From Chloroflexota bacterium (GTDB taxonomy: Bacteria > Chloroflexota > Anaerolineae > Aggregatilineales > J027), in the NCBI GenBank assembly GCA_013112715.1, contig JABFGB010000004.1:186001-250000 (forward strand): a stretch of 64,000 nt of DNA. Direction: 5' to 3'. Positions 52,933 through 61,373 of the stretch are shown one piece after another (the first letter of the stretch is position 1; each line of letters begins with the position of its first letter). Both the position numbers and the translations under genes were made by a program. Below the pieces are notes generated by a model. The model was not told the origin of the DNA. It did no database searches and was given only the letters and a program-made list of their open reading frames with translations.

Positions 52933-53697
52933 TTATTTGGGAGCCATACGAATTGCGCCATCTAAGCGGATGACTTCGCCATTTAGCATTTCATTTTCTA
53001 TGATGGCCTGCGCGAGATGGGCGTATTCTTCGGGGCGACCCAAACGCGGCGGGAATGGCACTTGCTGACCAAGCGAGATACGGGCCTGCTCAGGCAAACC
53101 AGCCATCATCGGGGTGTCGAAAATGCCGGGGGCGATGGTACAGACGCGAATCCCCGCACGGGCAAATTCACGGGCAATCGGTAGCGTCATCCCGACTACC
53201 CCACCCTTCGAGGCGGAATAGGCCGCTTGCCCAATTTGACCATCGAAGGCTGCGACGGAAGCCGTGTTGATAATCACCCCGCGTTCGCCTGCTGCGTTCG
53301 GAATATTTTCCATCATGATTGTGCCCGCCAATCGGATGACATTGAAGGTTCCAATTAAATTGACGCGGATCACCCGTTCAAATTTGGCAAGGGGCAGCGG
53401 GCCTTCTTTACCAACCGCACGTTCGGCAGTGGCGATTCCGGCGCAGTTGACCGCAACCGTGATCCCGCCTAATTCTTTGGCGACTTCAATCGCATTCAAA
53501 ATGTCGTCTTCACTGGTGACATCGGCTTTGACTGCCCGCGCCGCACTGCCCAATTCTTTGGCGATGGCCTCGGCTCGTTCGTAATTCACGTCGGCAATCA
53601 CAGCCTTGCCCCCCGCACCGATAAAACGCCGCACGCACGCTTCCCCCAGACCGGATGCGCCGCCCGTTACTAATGCAATCACGGATTGAATTTCCAC
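52933..53697 (-). CDS. 3-hydroxyacyl-CoA dehydrogenase, SDR type (HSD10-like)
   Basis: 254 residues from GTG at 53697, with AGGAGG upstream; the longer frame to 54027 overlaps the next gene and lacks meaning. Full SDR motifs: [21 protein letters not shown]. The pattern with [20 protein letters not shown] and [14 protein letters not shown] matches the type II 3-hydroxyacyl-CoA dehydrogenase group. It oxidises 3-hydroxyacyl-CoA with NAD. It is 67 bp upstream of the CoA-transferase gene in the same direction, so a shared transcript and pathway are likely. Confidence 0.9.
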   Translation of the reverse strand: MEIQSVIALVTGGASGLGEACVRRFIGAGGKAVIADVNYERAEAIAKELGSAARAVKADVTSEDDILNAIEVAKELGGITVAVNCAGIATAERAVGKEGPLPLAKFERVIRVNLIGTFNVIRLAGTIMMENIPNAAGERGVIINTASVAAFDGQIGQAAYSASKGGVVGMTLPIAREFARAGIRVCTIAPGIFDTPMMAGLPEQARISLGQQVPFPPRLGRPEEYAHLAQAIIENEMLNGEVIRLDGAIRMAPK

Positions 53698-53732
53698 AAA
53701 AATCCCTCCTAAAAGTAAAAAACTAAATAGCG

Positions 53733-55409
53733 TCAGCCTGCTTGGATTCGCTTTAGACGCCGACCCGCAAACTGCATAAACCAACGCAGTTCTTGTAATC
53801 CCCCCAGATAACCGACTGCGATAAAGACCAGAATCCCAACAGTCCCCGGCCCTACTACCAATAATAACTCGTGAATGACGGTGCCACTGCCGATGATTTT
53901 TTCCATGCCCCAAAATACAACAAAGCTGCACAGTGCCATAATGCCTGCCGCCACCAATGCGCGACTCGTAGTGCGGAACAGATGTTGTCCATGCAATCCT
54001 TTGATGCGCCGTCGCAGCAGCCACCACGAGATGCTGGTATGCACCATATGTTTGACAGAATCGGCGATCATCAAACTGTAAAAACTATAGTGGTCTAATA
54101 GTAACAAGGCCGTGACCATATAGGCAATTAAACTCACCAAACCGATCAGGGCGGGTGTCAGGGTATCCTGTTGGGCATAGAAGGCAAAGACCAGCAGTAG
54201 GTCTATTGCGGCGAATGGCAGCCCAATCAGATATAGACGCAGGGCTAACGAAGTCGCGTCTGTATCGCTGGCGGTAAATGCTCCATGCTGAAACAGCAGC
54301 GCCACCACTGGGGTTGCCAACACAAATAAGCCGAACGTGGCGGGCAGAATCAACGTGATCGCCAGCCGTAGCCCGAACCCCAAGGTGTTCTTGAAAGCGT
54401 CCAGACCTTCATTGATAGCGCGTGCGGCCTGCTGTGAGAGGGTTGGCAATACCGCAATGGAGATGGCGGTTGCCACCAAGCCATGTGGAAACTGAATGAG
54501 GGTGGTTGCCCAATCCATATAAGAAATATTGCCTTCCCCCGTCCGTGAGGCGAGGTTGTAGCTAAAGGGGCGGTTAATTAGCACATCTAGCCCCAGCGAA
54601 GCCAGCACCGGGATATACAACAGGCCAATGGTGCGTACTCCCGGATGCGACAATGCCCCACGTAATTTAGGCCGCAGGGGGGCATCCCGTAAATCGGGGT
54701 ATTGGATAGCAAGCTGCACCACTGCCCCGATCAACCACCCCACTGCCGCAGCGGTAATTCCTAATTGGCGCTCAAAAATAATGGTCGAAGCCACAATCGT
54801 GCCATTAAAGACCGTCGCAGCAAAGGCAGGCAACCGAAAACGTTTAAGGCCATATAACATCCCCGACACTACTGCGAATAAGCTCAAAAATAGTAGCGCT
54901 GGGGCGGTTACACGCAGCAAATCTGTAGCGGTACGAATGGTTTGATCGGAGGCTTCCCCGCCGACCAATCGAATAATCAAGGGCGCTAGAATTTCGAGGC
55001 CGAGAATCATTATCAGCAGGGCGACGGTCACAAGTCCCAACAGCAAATTGACTAGTTCCCATAATTCGCGCCGATTTTCACGTCCGGCATAGTCACTAAG
55101 GACGGGTACAAGGGCCGAATTGACATGCCCACCAATTAGCAAGTCATACAGACTACGCGGCACGATGATCGCAATTTTGAAAGCATCTACGGCGGTGCCT
55201 GCCCCAAACAAATAAGACAGGATCATCTCGCGGGCCAGCCCCAACACCCGGCTGCTGATGTTGCCGAGTGCAATCAATCCAGTCGCACGCGCGACACTGG
55301 AGGTTTCGTGAGATGTATCGGAAGTGGGTAGGTTAACAGATGCAGTTGTGGAATTGCCGTCAAGGACATTTTCTGCAATAGGTGTCATCGCTTCCTGTTT
55401 TAAACCCAT
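53733..55409 (-). CDS. MurJ/MviN family flippase, second paralogue
   Basis: 558 residues from ATG at 55409 (GGAG 10 bases upstream); ATG at 55388 is an alternative. About 14 helices of the MOP superfamily. Family segments include [40 protein letters not shown], and the middle [21 protein letters not shown] 40-residue polar start precedes helix 1. The first paralogue is at 7998. This one is between an SDR gene and the GH13 enzyme and may export a different lipid-linked glycan (inference). Confidence 0.9.
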   Translation of the reverse strand: MGLKQEAMTPIAENVLDGNSTTASVNLPTSDTSHETSSVARATGLIALGNISSRVLGLAREMILSYLFGAGTAVDAFKIAIIVPRSLYDLLIGGHVNSALVPVLSDYAGRENRRELWELVNLLLGLVTVALLIMILGLEILAPLIIRLVGGEASDQTIRTATDLLRVTAPALLFLSLFAVVSGMLYGLKRFRLPAFAATVFNGTIVASTIIFERQLGITAAAVGWLIGAVVQLAIQYPDLRDAPLRPKLRGALSHPGVRTIGLLYIPVLASLGLDVLINRPFSYNLASRTGEGNISYMDWATTLIQFPHGLVATAISIAVLPTLSQQAARAINEGLDAFKNTLGFGLRLAITLILPATFGLFVLATPVVALLFQHGAFTASDTDATSLALRLYLIGLPFAAIDLLLVFAFYAQQDTLTPALIGLVSLIAYMVTALLLLDHYSFYSLMIADSVKHMVHTSISWWLLRRRIKGLHGQHLFRTTSRALVAAGIMALCSFVVFWGMEKIIGSGTVIHELLLVVGPGTVGILVFIAVGYLGGLQELRWFMQFAGRRLKRIQAG

Positions 55410-55537
55410 GACGGCAAGACTCCATTGACCAATACGACTCCTAACAAGACTGCCGCATTGTACAGGACAACCAGCAGTCAGGCTAGAGGGTCGGCTGGAA
55501 TCAGTGGCGGATACGCGGTTGATTAGACGGGGATGCG

Positions 55538-57493
55538 TCAGCTTCGTTTGGTAATCCACATATATTGATAGGGTGCGAGGGTGATATCATTGGGCGGTGC
55601 TTCCCCGCTAATCAAATCCACCACATTGCGGCTGAGACTGTTTGCCGCTAAGAGATTAGGCGTCGGGGTTTGGGGGTGTTCACTAAAATTGGCTAATACC
55701 AATACCCGTTGGGCCGTATCTACACCTCGCAGATAACCCAAGACATGCGGATTGTCGGTATAGACCAGTTTCATCTTGCCCCCTGCCAGCGACGGCAGTG
55801 ATTTTCGCAGTTGAATCATCTGCAAGAAGCGGGAGTAAATCCGTTCTTCCAGTGTTCCAGCCATATGACGTTTTTCGCGCTGTTCCCAATCGGCTTTGGG
55901 ACGATGTACCCAGCGATTATCGAGCGCCTTGAAGGGGTCGTTTTCATAACTATAGTCGTTAATCATGCCGATTTCATCATTGAGATAAATCAATGGAATG
56001 CCACCAATACTGATAATCACACTATGAATGAGCAGCAGTCGTCGGATGGCAAGGTCAAGACTAACCTCGTCGTTCTCATCAAGGGCCGTTTCAATCCCGC
56101 ACAATGAGGCTGCCATTCCACTAATGCGACAGTCGCCAGTACGTGGGTTGTAATTAAAAGGTAGGCCACGTGCAAAACTGCCTTCAAATTGGCCTATATA
56201 AAACGCATTTAGAAATCGGCGGTGGTCATAGCCATTCATACCGAGTTGGGCCGCGTCCTCATCAGCAAAACCCCAACCGATGTCGTCATGCACCCGCACA
56301 TAATTGACCCATGCACAGCCAGTTGGGATTGCAAAGCGTTTTGCCAGTGCATAATTCAACATATTCACCTTGCGGGTCGCCAGCGCATCCCACAGCAACA
56401 CCATCAACAGGGGATGGTAGGAAATACGGCATTCTTGCCCCACAAAATCCCCCATCCCAAAATATTTTGCGACATCATCGGGGTGAACAATGGCCTCGGA
56501 TTTGAATTCCATTGCGGGGGCAGTGATTTGCATCAGGGCATAGAACGCTTGGATCAGCATATGGGCTTGCGGCAGATTTTCGCAGGTTGTCCCTATCTCT
56601 TTCCATGTAAACGCCACTGCATCCAACCGCAGGATTTCCACGCCCTGATTGGCTAAAAACATCATCTCACCTAGCATCTCGCGGAAAACCACCGGGTTGC
56701 GATAGTTCAAATCCCACTGGAAAGTATTAAATGTCGTCCACACCCATTTTTCGATTTCGGGCCGATAGGTATAACTCCCCGGCGCTTGTTCTGGGAAGAT
56801 TTCACGCAGATTGCGTTCATATAAATCGGGCAGGGTACGGTCTGGGAACATTAAATAGTAACTTTGATAATGCGAGTTACCTGCCAGCGCCTTGAGCGCC
56901 CATTCATGTTCGTCCGAGGTGTGATTAAACACAAAATCAAGCACCAAGCTGATCCCATGTTTGCGGAATTCGCGTGCCAACTCTGCTAATTCTGTCATTG
57001 TGCCGAGCTTGGGGTCTACCTCACGAAAACTGCTGACCGCATAGCCCCCATCATTATTTTTTTCGGGACAGCGGAACAAAGGCATCAGATGGAGATATGT
57101 CAGGCCCAATTCTTTGAAATAGGGGATTTTGCTGTGGATGCCTGCGAGGTTTCCGGCGAATAAATCCACATAACATACCCCGCCTACCATCTGTTCACTG
57201 TGAAACCAATTGGGATTCTTGAGCCGTTCCGTATCCAACTGTTTTAGATCATTGGGGCGCTCGACATAATATTTTGCGGCGGTCAGCAATATTTGTTCCA
57301 GATGATAGAAAAAATCATATTGTTGTCCATAAAGCTGGATGAGTAGTTCCAAAATCGCGGGTAAACGATGTTGCAGGCGATCCAAAAAGACGCGTTGTTG
57401 TTTGTCGGCGAGGGTGTGGATGGCCTGCTGAATTGAGGGTAGCAAGCGGTCATAGGTCAAGGCAGATTGTTGGTGTAACCAATGTTTATCCAT
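55538..57493 (-). CDS. Amylosucrase-like GH13 enzyme
   Basis: 651 residues from ATG at 57493 (GGAG 9 bases upstream). GH13 regions: DFVFNHTSDEHEWA (region I), GVEILRLDAVAF with nucleophile Asp (II), EFKSEAIVHPDDV with acid/base Glu (III) and VRVHDDIGW (IV). The length, the WTTFNTFQWDLNYRNPVVFR stretch and the helical N-terminal domain match amylosucrases. These make glucan from sucrose; close relatives include sucrose hydrolases, so specificity is not certain. Cytoplasmic, single gene in its unit, with murJ2 downstream. Confidence 0.9.
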   Translation of the reverse strand: MDKHWLHQQSALTYDRLLPSIQQAIHTLADKQQRVFLDRLQHRLPAILELLIQLYGQQYDFFYHLEQILLTAAKYYVERPNDLKQLDTERLKNPNWFHSEQMVGGVCYVDLFAGNLAGIHSKIPYFKELGLTYLHLMPLFRCPEKNNDGGYAVSSFREVDPKLGTMTELAELAREFRKHGISLVLDFVFNHTSDEHEWALKALAGNSHYQSYYLMFPDRTLPDLYERNLREIFPEQAPGSYTYRPEIEKWVWTTFNTFQWDLNYRNPVVFREMLGEMMFLANQGVEILRLDAVAFTWKEIGTTCENLPQAHMLIQAFYALMQITAPAMEFKSEAIVHPDDVAKYFGMGDFVGQECRISYHPLLMVLLWDALATRKVNMLNYALAKRFAIPTGCAWVNYVRVHDDIGWGFADEDAAQLGMNGYDHRRFLNAFYIGQFEGSFARGLPFNYNPRTGDCRISGMAASLCGIETALDENDEVSLDLAIRRLLLIHSVIISIGGIPLIYLNDEIGMINDYSYENDPFKALDNRWVHRPKADWEQREKRHMAGTLEERIYSRFLQMIQLRKSLPSLAGGKMKLVYTDNPHVLGYLRGVDTAQRVLVLANFSEHPQTPTPNLLAANSLSRNVVDLISGEAPPNDITLAPYQYMWITKRS

Positions 57494-57637
57494 TAAGGAA
57501 ATCTCCAAAGGGTGTGCCATAATCGTTGCTATTTTATAACGCCGATTTGGAAAATAGGGGAAGGCCAATCATGAAAGGGGGGCTTTAAAGGGGCAAGGCT
57601 CTATCGCCTGCCCCGCTTGCCGCACATGGGGAGTCAC

Positions 57638-57874
57638 TCAAGCATTGGCTGTACTAAACCACTTCATCAACCGCTGGACCACACTGCGTTTAGCCGTTTG
57701 CTGGTCTAGTTCACGCTTCAGTTGGGTGGTCAGGATAGCAAGCTCTTTGGATGTCATCCGTGCGCCATTCACCAAAACCCAATCATTACCAAGATCGCTC
57801 AGTTCACTTGGGTTACGGCGATACAATGCTAGATAAGTAGTTTGATAGTCAGTCATGACCTGTTGAACATCCAT
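57638..57874 (-). CDS. Small hypothetical protein
   Basis: Not recognised. 78 residues from ATG at 57874 with GGAGGG 5 bases upstream. It is largely helical, with a mixed charged surface (NDWVLVNGARMTSKELAIL) and a basic C-terminal end (AKRSVVQRLMKWF). No signal peptide. The upstream start at 57889 is less supported. It sits between the CDP-alcohol transferase and the GH13 gene. Confidence 0.55.
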   Translation of the reverse strand: MDVQQVMTDYQTTYLALYRRNPSELSDLGNDWVLVNGARMTSKELAILTTQLKRELDQQTAKRSVVQRLMKWFSTANA

Positions 57875-57995
57875 ACGTGCCCTCCGCAATAAAGGTCACA
57901 TCTTGCCTAATACAATCTCTATTTTTTGGAATTATAGCATGAGATGGCTTTAATGCGACCAGATTTGGACTTTTTTCATGAAGTCTTCGGATTGT

Positions 57996-58652
57996 CTAAT
58001 GACTTTCTTCCTGCTGCTCAACTTTTTGCGCTTGGCAAAGATTCCAAACGTGCCAGAATCGTTGTAGTGCGGTGAACTGTGTACCAAAAGCTAAGATTAT
58101 CAAGCCAATCGTCACCGCATCGCCCCAAAATTCACCGACAGCGAGTAAGGTCAATAGAACGACGGTGCGTTCCATGCGGCTGAACAAACCAATCTTACAT
58201 TCAAACCCCAACCCTTCAGCCCGTGCTCGTGTATAGCTAACCAGATAAGCGCCGATGAGGGCGAAGAGGGCCAATGTCACAATCAGGTCATCGTCTTTCC
58301 GCACACCATACACTACGAGCGCGGCGAACAGTGCTCCATCCGCATAACGGTCAAGGGTAGAGTCCAAAAATGCCCCGAACGGACGTGGGCCGGGCAGCAT
58401 CCGCGCTACAGCACCGTCGAGGGCGTCGAGCGGGAGGCTGAGAAGCAACAAAACTGCCGCAATGAGAAGTTGATCGTCGGTGATGAAATAAGCAGCTATG
58501 GCGGCTAATATTAGTCCTAGTAAGGTAATAAAATCGGGATTAACCCCTAAGTTGTGTAATAACTCAGCAATGGGTTTCACGACTCCTGCCGTTAACTTAC
58601 GCATCCGGTCACTTAAAGTCACGGGCGAGGTGGGTTGAGTTTCAATCGTCAT
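57996..58652 (-). CDS. CDP-alcohol phosphatidyltransferase
   Basis: 218 residues with about six membrane helices. The family motif is complete in DGAVARM followed by GAFLDSTLDRYAD (DGxxAR...GxxxDxxxD), the divalent-metal and CDP-diacylglycerol binding site. Such enzymes make phosphatidylglycerophosphate, phosphatidylinositol phosphate or related lipids; the alcohol is not predictable. ATG at 58652. It lies just upstream of tRNA-Pro on the opposite strand. Confidence 0.93.
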   Translation of the reverse strand: MTIETQPTSPVTLSDRMRKLTAGVVKPIAELLHNLGVNPDFITLLGLILAAIAAYFITDDQLLIAAVLLLLSLPLDALDGAVARMLPGPRPFGAFLDSTLDRYADGALFAALVVYGVRKDDDLIVTLALFALIGAYLVSYTRARAEGLGFECKIGLFSRMERTVVLLTLLAVGEFWGDAVTIGLIILAFGTQFTALQRFWHVWNLCQAQKVEQQEESH

Positions 58653-58676
58653 GGTCTTCGCTCTTTCAGGTAAGCC

Positions 58677-58705
58677 TTTACAGGGTAATTGAAGTTTGCT
58701 ACACT
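58677..58705 (+). promoter_or_regulatory. Predicted promoter of tRNA-Pro
   Basis: TTTACA (58677-58682), 17-bp spacer, TACACT (58700-58705). The tRNA begins 9 bases beyond the -10 box, a normal distance for a stable RNA. Confidence 0.6.
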
Positions 58706-58714
58706 ACCCCCATT

Positions 58715-58792
58715 CGGGGCGTAGCGCAGCCCGGTTAGCGCGCTGTGTTCGGGACGCAGAGGTCCCCGGTTCGAATCCGGGCGCCCCGACCA
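58715..58792 (+). tRNA. tRNA-Pro (anticodon CGG)
   Basis: Acceptor arms CGGGGCG/CGCCCCG, D-arm AGCGCAGCCCGGTTAGCGC, anticodon stem CTGTG/CGCAG with loop TTCGGGA, and T-arm CCCGGTTCGAATCCGGG. Anticodon CGG reads Pro codon CCG. Discriminator A at 58789 and encoded CCA at 58790-58792. Confidence 0.97.
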
Positions 58793-58800
58793 ATTTTACT

Positions 58801-58960
58801 GCATGAACGTGCCTTTTGTCACGGTTAGGGGTTCCAAATTGACCCTGATTTATCTGACTGGAAGGCACTTTTGCGTTTTGACCAACCATCCATAAATGGT
58901 TGGAATCAACCCACATTACCTATAAGGCTGAAATGGCGATGAGGTAGTGTGGGTTTTTTG
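58801..58960 (+). ncRNA. Candidate structured RNA downstream of tRNA-Pro
   Basis: Three nested features in 160 bases: GTGCCTT (58809-58815) pairs with AAGGCAC (58862-58868); CCAACCAT (58882-58889) pairs perfectly with ATGGTTGG (58896-58903) around a 6-base loop; and a long stem AACCCACATTACCT (58908-58921) pairs with AGGTAGTGTGGGTT. The last ends in a T-run. No open frame fits. It could be just the tRNA trailer and terminator or a small RNA. The rest of the gap to 59195 shows nothing I can name. Confidence 0.35.
58908..58959 (+). terminator. Intrinsic terminator after tRNA-Pro region
   Basis: AACCCACATTACCT (58908-58921) and AGGTAGTGTGGGTT (58942-58955) form a 14-bp stem with one mismatch, followed by a T-run to 58959. 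Confidence 0.75.
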
Positions 58961-59195
58961 TTCGTTCCCCTTGTCTCCTTCATTAGTCTCATGCTCACGA
59001 TCTAATCAAACAACATTCTATAGCCATCACCAAGAGAATCGCAGAACCGCGCCATAATCTATTGACAGCGGTAAACTTAGCATACCAGTGGAGGATTGGG
59101 TACATTTGAGTGACCGTTTTTTAAGTCTTTTTAAAGAACTTGATGATGTCTAGCAGGCGGCATGTCATCATCAAACTATACAGGGTAAAAGTATC

Positions 59196-60452
59196 ATGAT
59201 TCACGCAATCGCCCCCCAAAGTACCATCCTAGCGGATGACGAAATTCTCAATACCCTACAGCATGGTCTGGGAGGGCAATTTACCAACGCGAGAGTGCTG
59301 GTGCTGATTCCCGACCACACCCGCACGATTCCCCTGCCGCTGCTGTTTCGAGGTGTGACGACCGCCCTGCACGACACCCAACGGCTCGATTTTATGGTAG
59401 CGCTCGGAACACATCCAGCCTTGAATGAAGCCTCGTTAAACAAACTGGTCGGCATTACAGCGCAAGAACGGACGAGTCAATTTAAACATATTGGCCTGCT
59501 TAACCACGAATGGGACAATCCGAATGCCCTGACTACGCTTGGCACGATTCAAAAAGCCCAAATTCAGGAGATTGCAGGGGCGGTCTGGCATCCATCGCTC
59601 GGTGGGGATGTAGCTATTCGGATCAACAAGCGTATTTTGGATTACGACCATTTAGTAATTCTCGGCCCAGTTTTTCCACATGAAGTTGTTGGGTTTTCCG
59701 GCGGGGCCAAATATTTGTTTCCGGGGATTTCCGGGCCAGAGATGATTAACGTCACGCATTGGCTTGGTGCGCTCATTACCATTTTGGATACCATTGGCGT
59801 CAAGAATACCCCAGTGCGAGATGTCATCAACGTTGCGGCAGCCTGTGTGCTCAAGCCGATTACGCTGATTGCCCCTGTTGTGGTCAAAGAAGGGATTGCC
59901 GGGTTGTTTATTGGTGACCATCTCACTGCGTGGAGTGCGGCGGCGGATTTATCGTCCGAGCGTCATATCATCTGGGTAGATAAACCATTCAAGCGTGTGC
60001 TGTCGGTTGCCCCGCCGATGTACGATGAATTGTGGACTGCCGCTAAAGCCATGTACAAGTTGGAACCGGCGATTATGGATGGCGGTGAGGTGATTGTCTA
60101 TGCCCCTGAACTGGTGGTGGTGAGCCATGTACACGGCAAATATATCTATGAAGCAGGCTATCATGTGCGCGATTTCTATCTCAAGCAGTGGGAGAAGTAT
60201 GGGCATATTCCACTAGGGGTACTGGCACATGGCACGCATCTTCGTGGAAGTGGTGTGTATGAAAACGGCGTTGAAAGGGCACGTATTGACGTTATCCTAG
60301 CGACCGCTATTCCGGCGGAAGATTGTGCCGTTTTATCGCTAGGCTACCAGAATCCCCACGCCATCAACGTTGAGGATTGGCAGAGACGTGAGGATGAAGG
60401 TATTTTGTATGTACCCAAAGCGGGGGAAATGCTCTATAGGGTTCGTAGATGA
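59196..60452 (+). CDS. LarA-like (DUF2088) lactate racemase-family protein
   Basis: 418 residues. The LarA N-terminal motif LIPDHTRTIPLPLLFR (DHTR), the VALGTHPALNE strand, and the middle HEVVGFSGGAKYLFPGISG region are characteristic. LarA uses a nickel-pincer cofactor made by LarB, LarC and LarE to racemise 2-hydroxyacids. None of those genes is near. The closing part has THLRGSGVYENGVERARI, found in this superfamily. It may be a relative with another substrate. ATG at 59196. Single gene. Confidence 0.88.
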   Translation: MIHAIAPQSTILADDEILNTLQHGLGGQFTNARVLVLIPDHTRTIPLPLLFRGVTTALHDTQRLDFMVALGTHPALNEASLNKLVGITAQERTSQFKHIGLLNHEWDNPNALTTLGTIQKAQIQEIAGAVWHPSLGGDVAIRINKRILDYDHLVILGPVFPHEVVGFSGGAKYLFPGISGPEMINVTHWLGALITILDTIGVKNTPVRDVINVAAACVLKPITLIAPVVVKEGIAGLFIGDHLTAWSAAADLSSERHIIWVDKPFKRVLSVAPPMYDELWTAAKAMYKLEPAIMDGGEVIVYAPELVVVSHVHGKYIYEAGYHVRDFYLKQWEKYGHIPLGVLAHGTHLRGSGVYENGVERARIDVILATAIPAEDCAVLSLGYQNPHAINVEDWQRREDEGILYVPKAGEMLYRVRR

Positions 60453-60553
60453 TTTGTATCTCAAAGATATCAAACCCACCGCCTTACCGAATTGACAATG
60501 CCTGTAGTAAGGGGTGAGGAGGCGTCGCTCATTAACCCTAATATTCTGGCTAT

Positions 60554-61360
60554 TCATTCTCCAAGTAGCTTTTGGAGCGTCTCAAGACCTAGCGTGATGG
60601 CAATCACTCCCCCAATGGAGATATAGTGTGCATAGGGAAGAGCAGCCAATTGTTGGCTTGATTGGCGACGTAATCGTTGGTAAATCAAAAAGGCAATGGC
60701 ACCCAGTGCGCCTAGTTCAATGGCTATGATGGTGGCAAAAATCATCAAGCGCCAGCCACAAAAAACACCAACCATTGTGGCTGCCGTGATATTGCCCCAT
60801 CCAAAAGCATCCCCAGCCCTTTGATTAGCAACCGCCGCAAAAAGCAATCCACCTACATACATCAAGAAAAAGATGCCAAAACCAAGCCCTGCTCCAAGCG
60901 CTGCCTCTAACAAGCCACCTGTGCCGGGTAGCAGACTGGTTAGCAGACCAAGGACAATCCCACGTAGCACAATCAATGCAGGAACCGCATAATTTGCTGA
61001 TGGTGTACGAAGGTTGATCACACCCATGAGCAGCGCTAAATAGATAAATACTAACGCCCGCAGCAAAGCAAAACTAAAGCCATAGGTCAAAAGACATAAC
61101 ACCGCCAAACTTCCGAAAAGGAGTTCTTGAAAAGGAAACCATAAAGTGCGGGATTTCATGAAGTCTAGGGTTTCAGCACCCAACAATTGTTGGAGAAAGG
61201 GTGCTCGGTTCACCCATTCAAGGTTTTGCCGAAAGAAGCTACCAGAACGGTATTCCAGCGAATAACGCTTGAGCACTTGCAGTACAAACATATCGCCAAT
61301 GCTCGCCGTCATGGTAGCGGAGAGAAAAACTTTGAGTGCTAACTCAGGCGAAATGCTCAT
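60554..61360 (-). CDS. Multi-pass membrane protein downstream of TIR-NACHT gene
   Basis: Not recognised. 268 residues from ATG at 61360, with AGGGG upstream and 13 bp after the stop of the TIR-NACHT gene; GTG at 61369 is an alternative. About six or seven hydrophobic segments (for example LLFGSLAVLCLLTYGFSFAL, ALVFIYLALLMGVINL, FGIFFLMYVGGLLFAAVAN, LGALGAIAFLIYQRL). The Gly-rich turn GLLTSLLPGTGGLLEAALGA is striking. It is probably co-transcribed with and functionally tied to the TIR-NACHT protein, for example as a membrane effector or anchor. No homology claim. Confidence 0.7.
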   Translation of the reverse strand: MSISPELALKVFLSATMTASIGDMFVLQVLKRYSLEYRSGSFFRQNLEWVNRAPFLQQLLGAETLDFMKSRTLWFPFQELLFGSLAVLCLLTYGFSFALLRALVFIYLALLMGVINLRTPSANYAVPALIVLRGIVLGLLTSLLPGTGGLLEAALGAGLGFGIFFLMYVGGLLFAAVANQRAGDAFGWGNITAATMVGVFCGWRLMIFATIIAIELGALGAIAFLIYQRLRRQSSQQLAALPYAHYISIGGVIAITLGLETLQKLLGE

Positions 61361-61373
61361 ACGGCCCACCCCT

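Noticed and set aside
53698-54027. N-terminal extension of the HSD10-like SDR
   Set aside because: It overlaps the MurJ gene, and AGGAGG before GTG at 53697 gives a good start.
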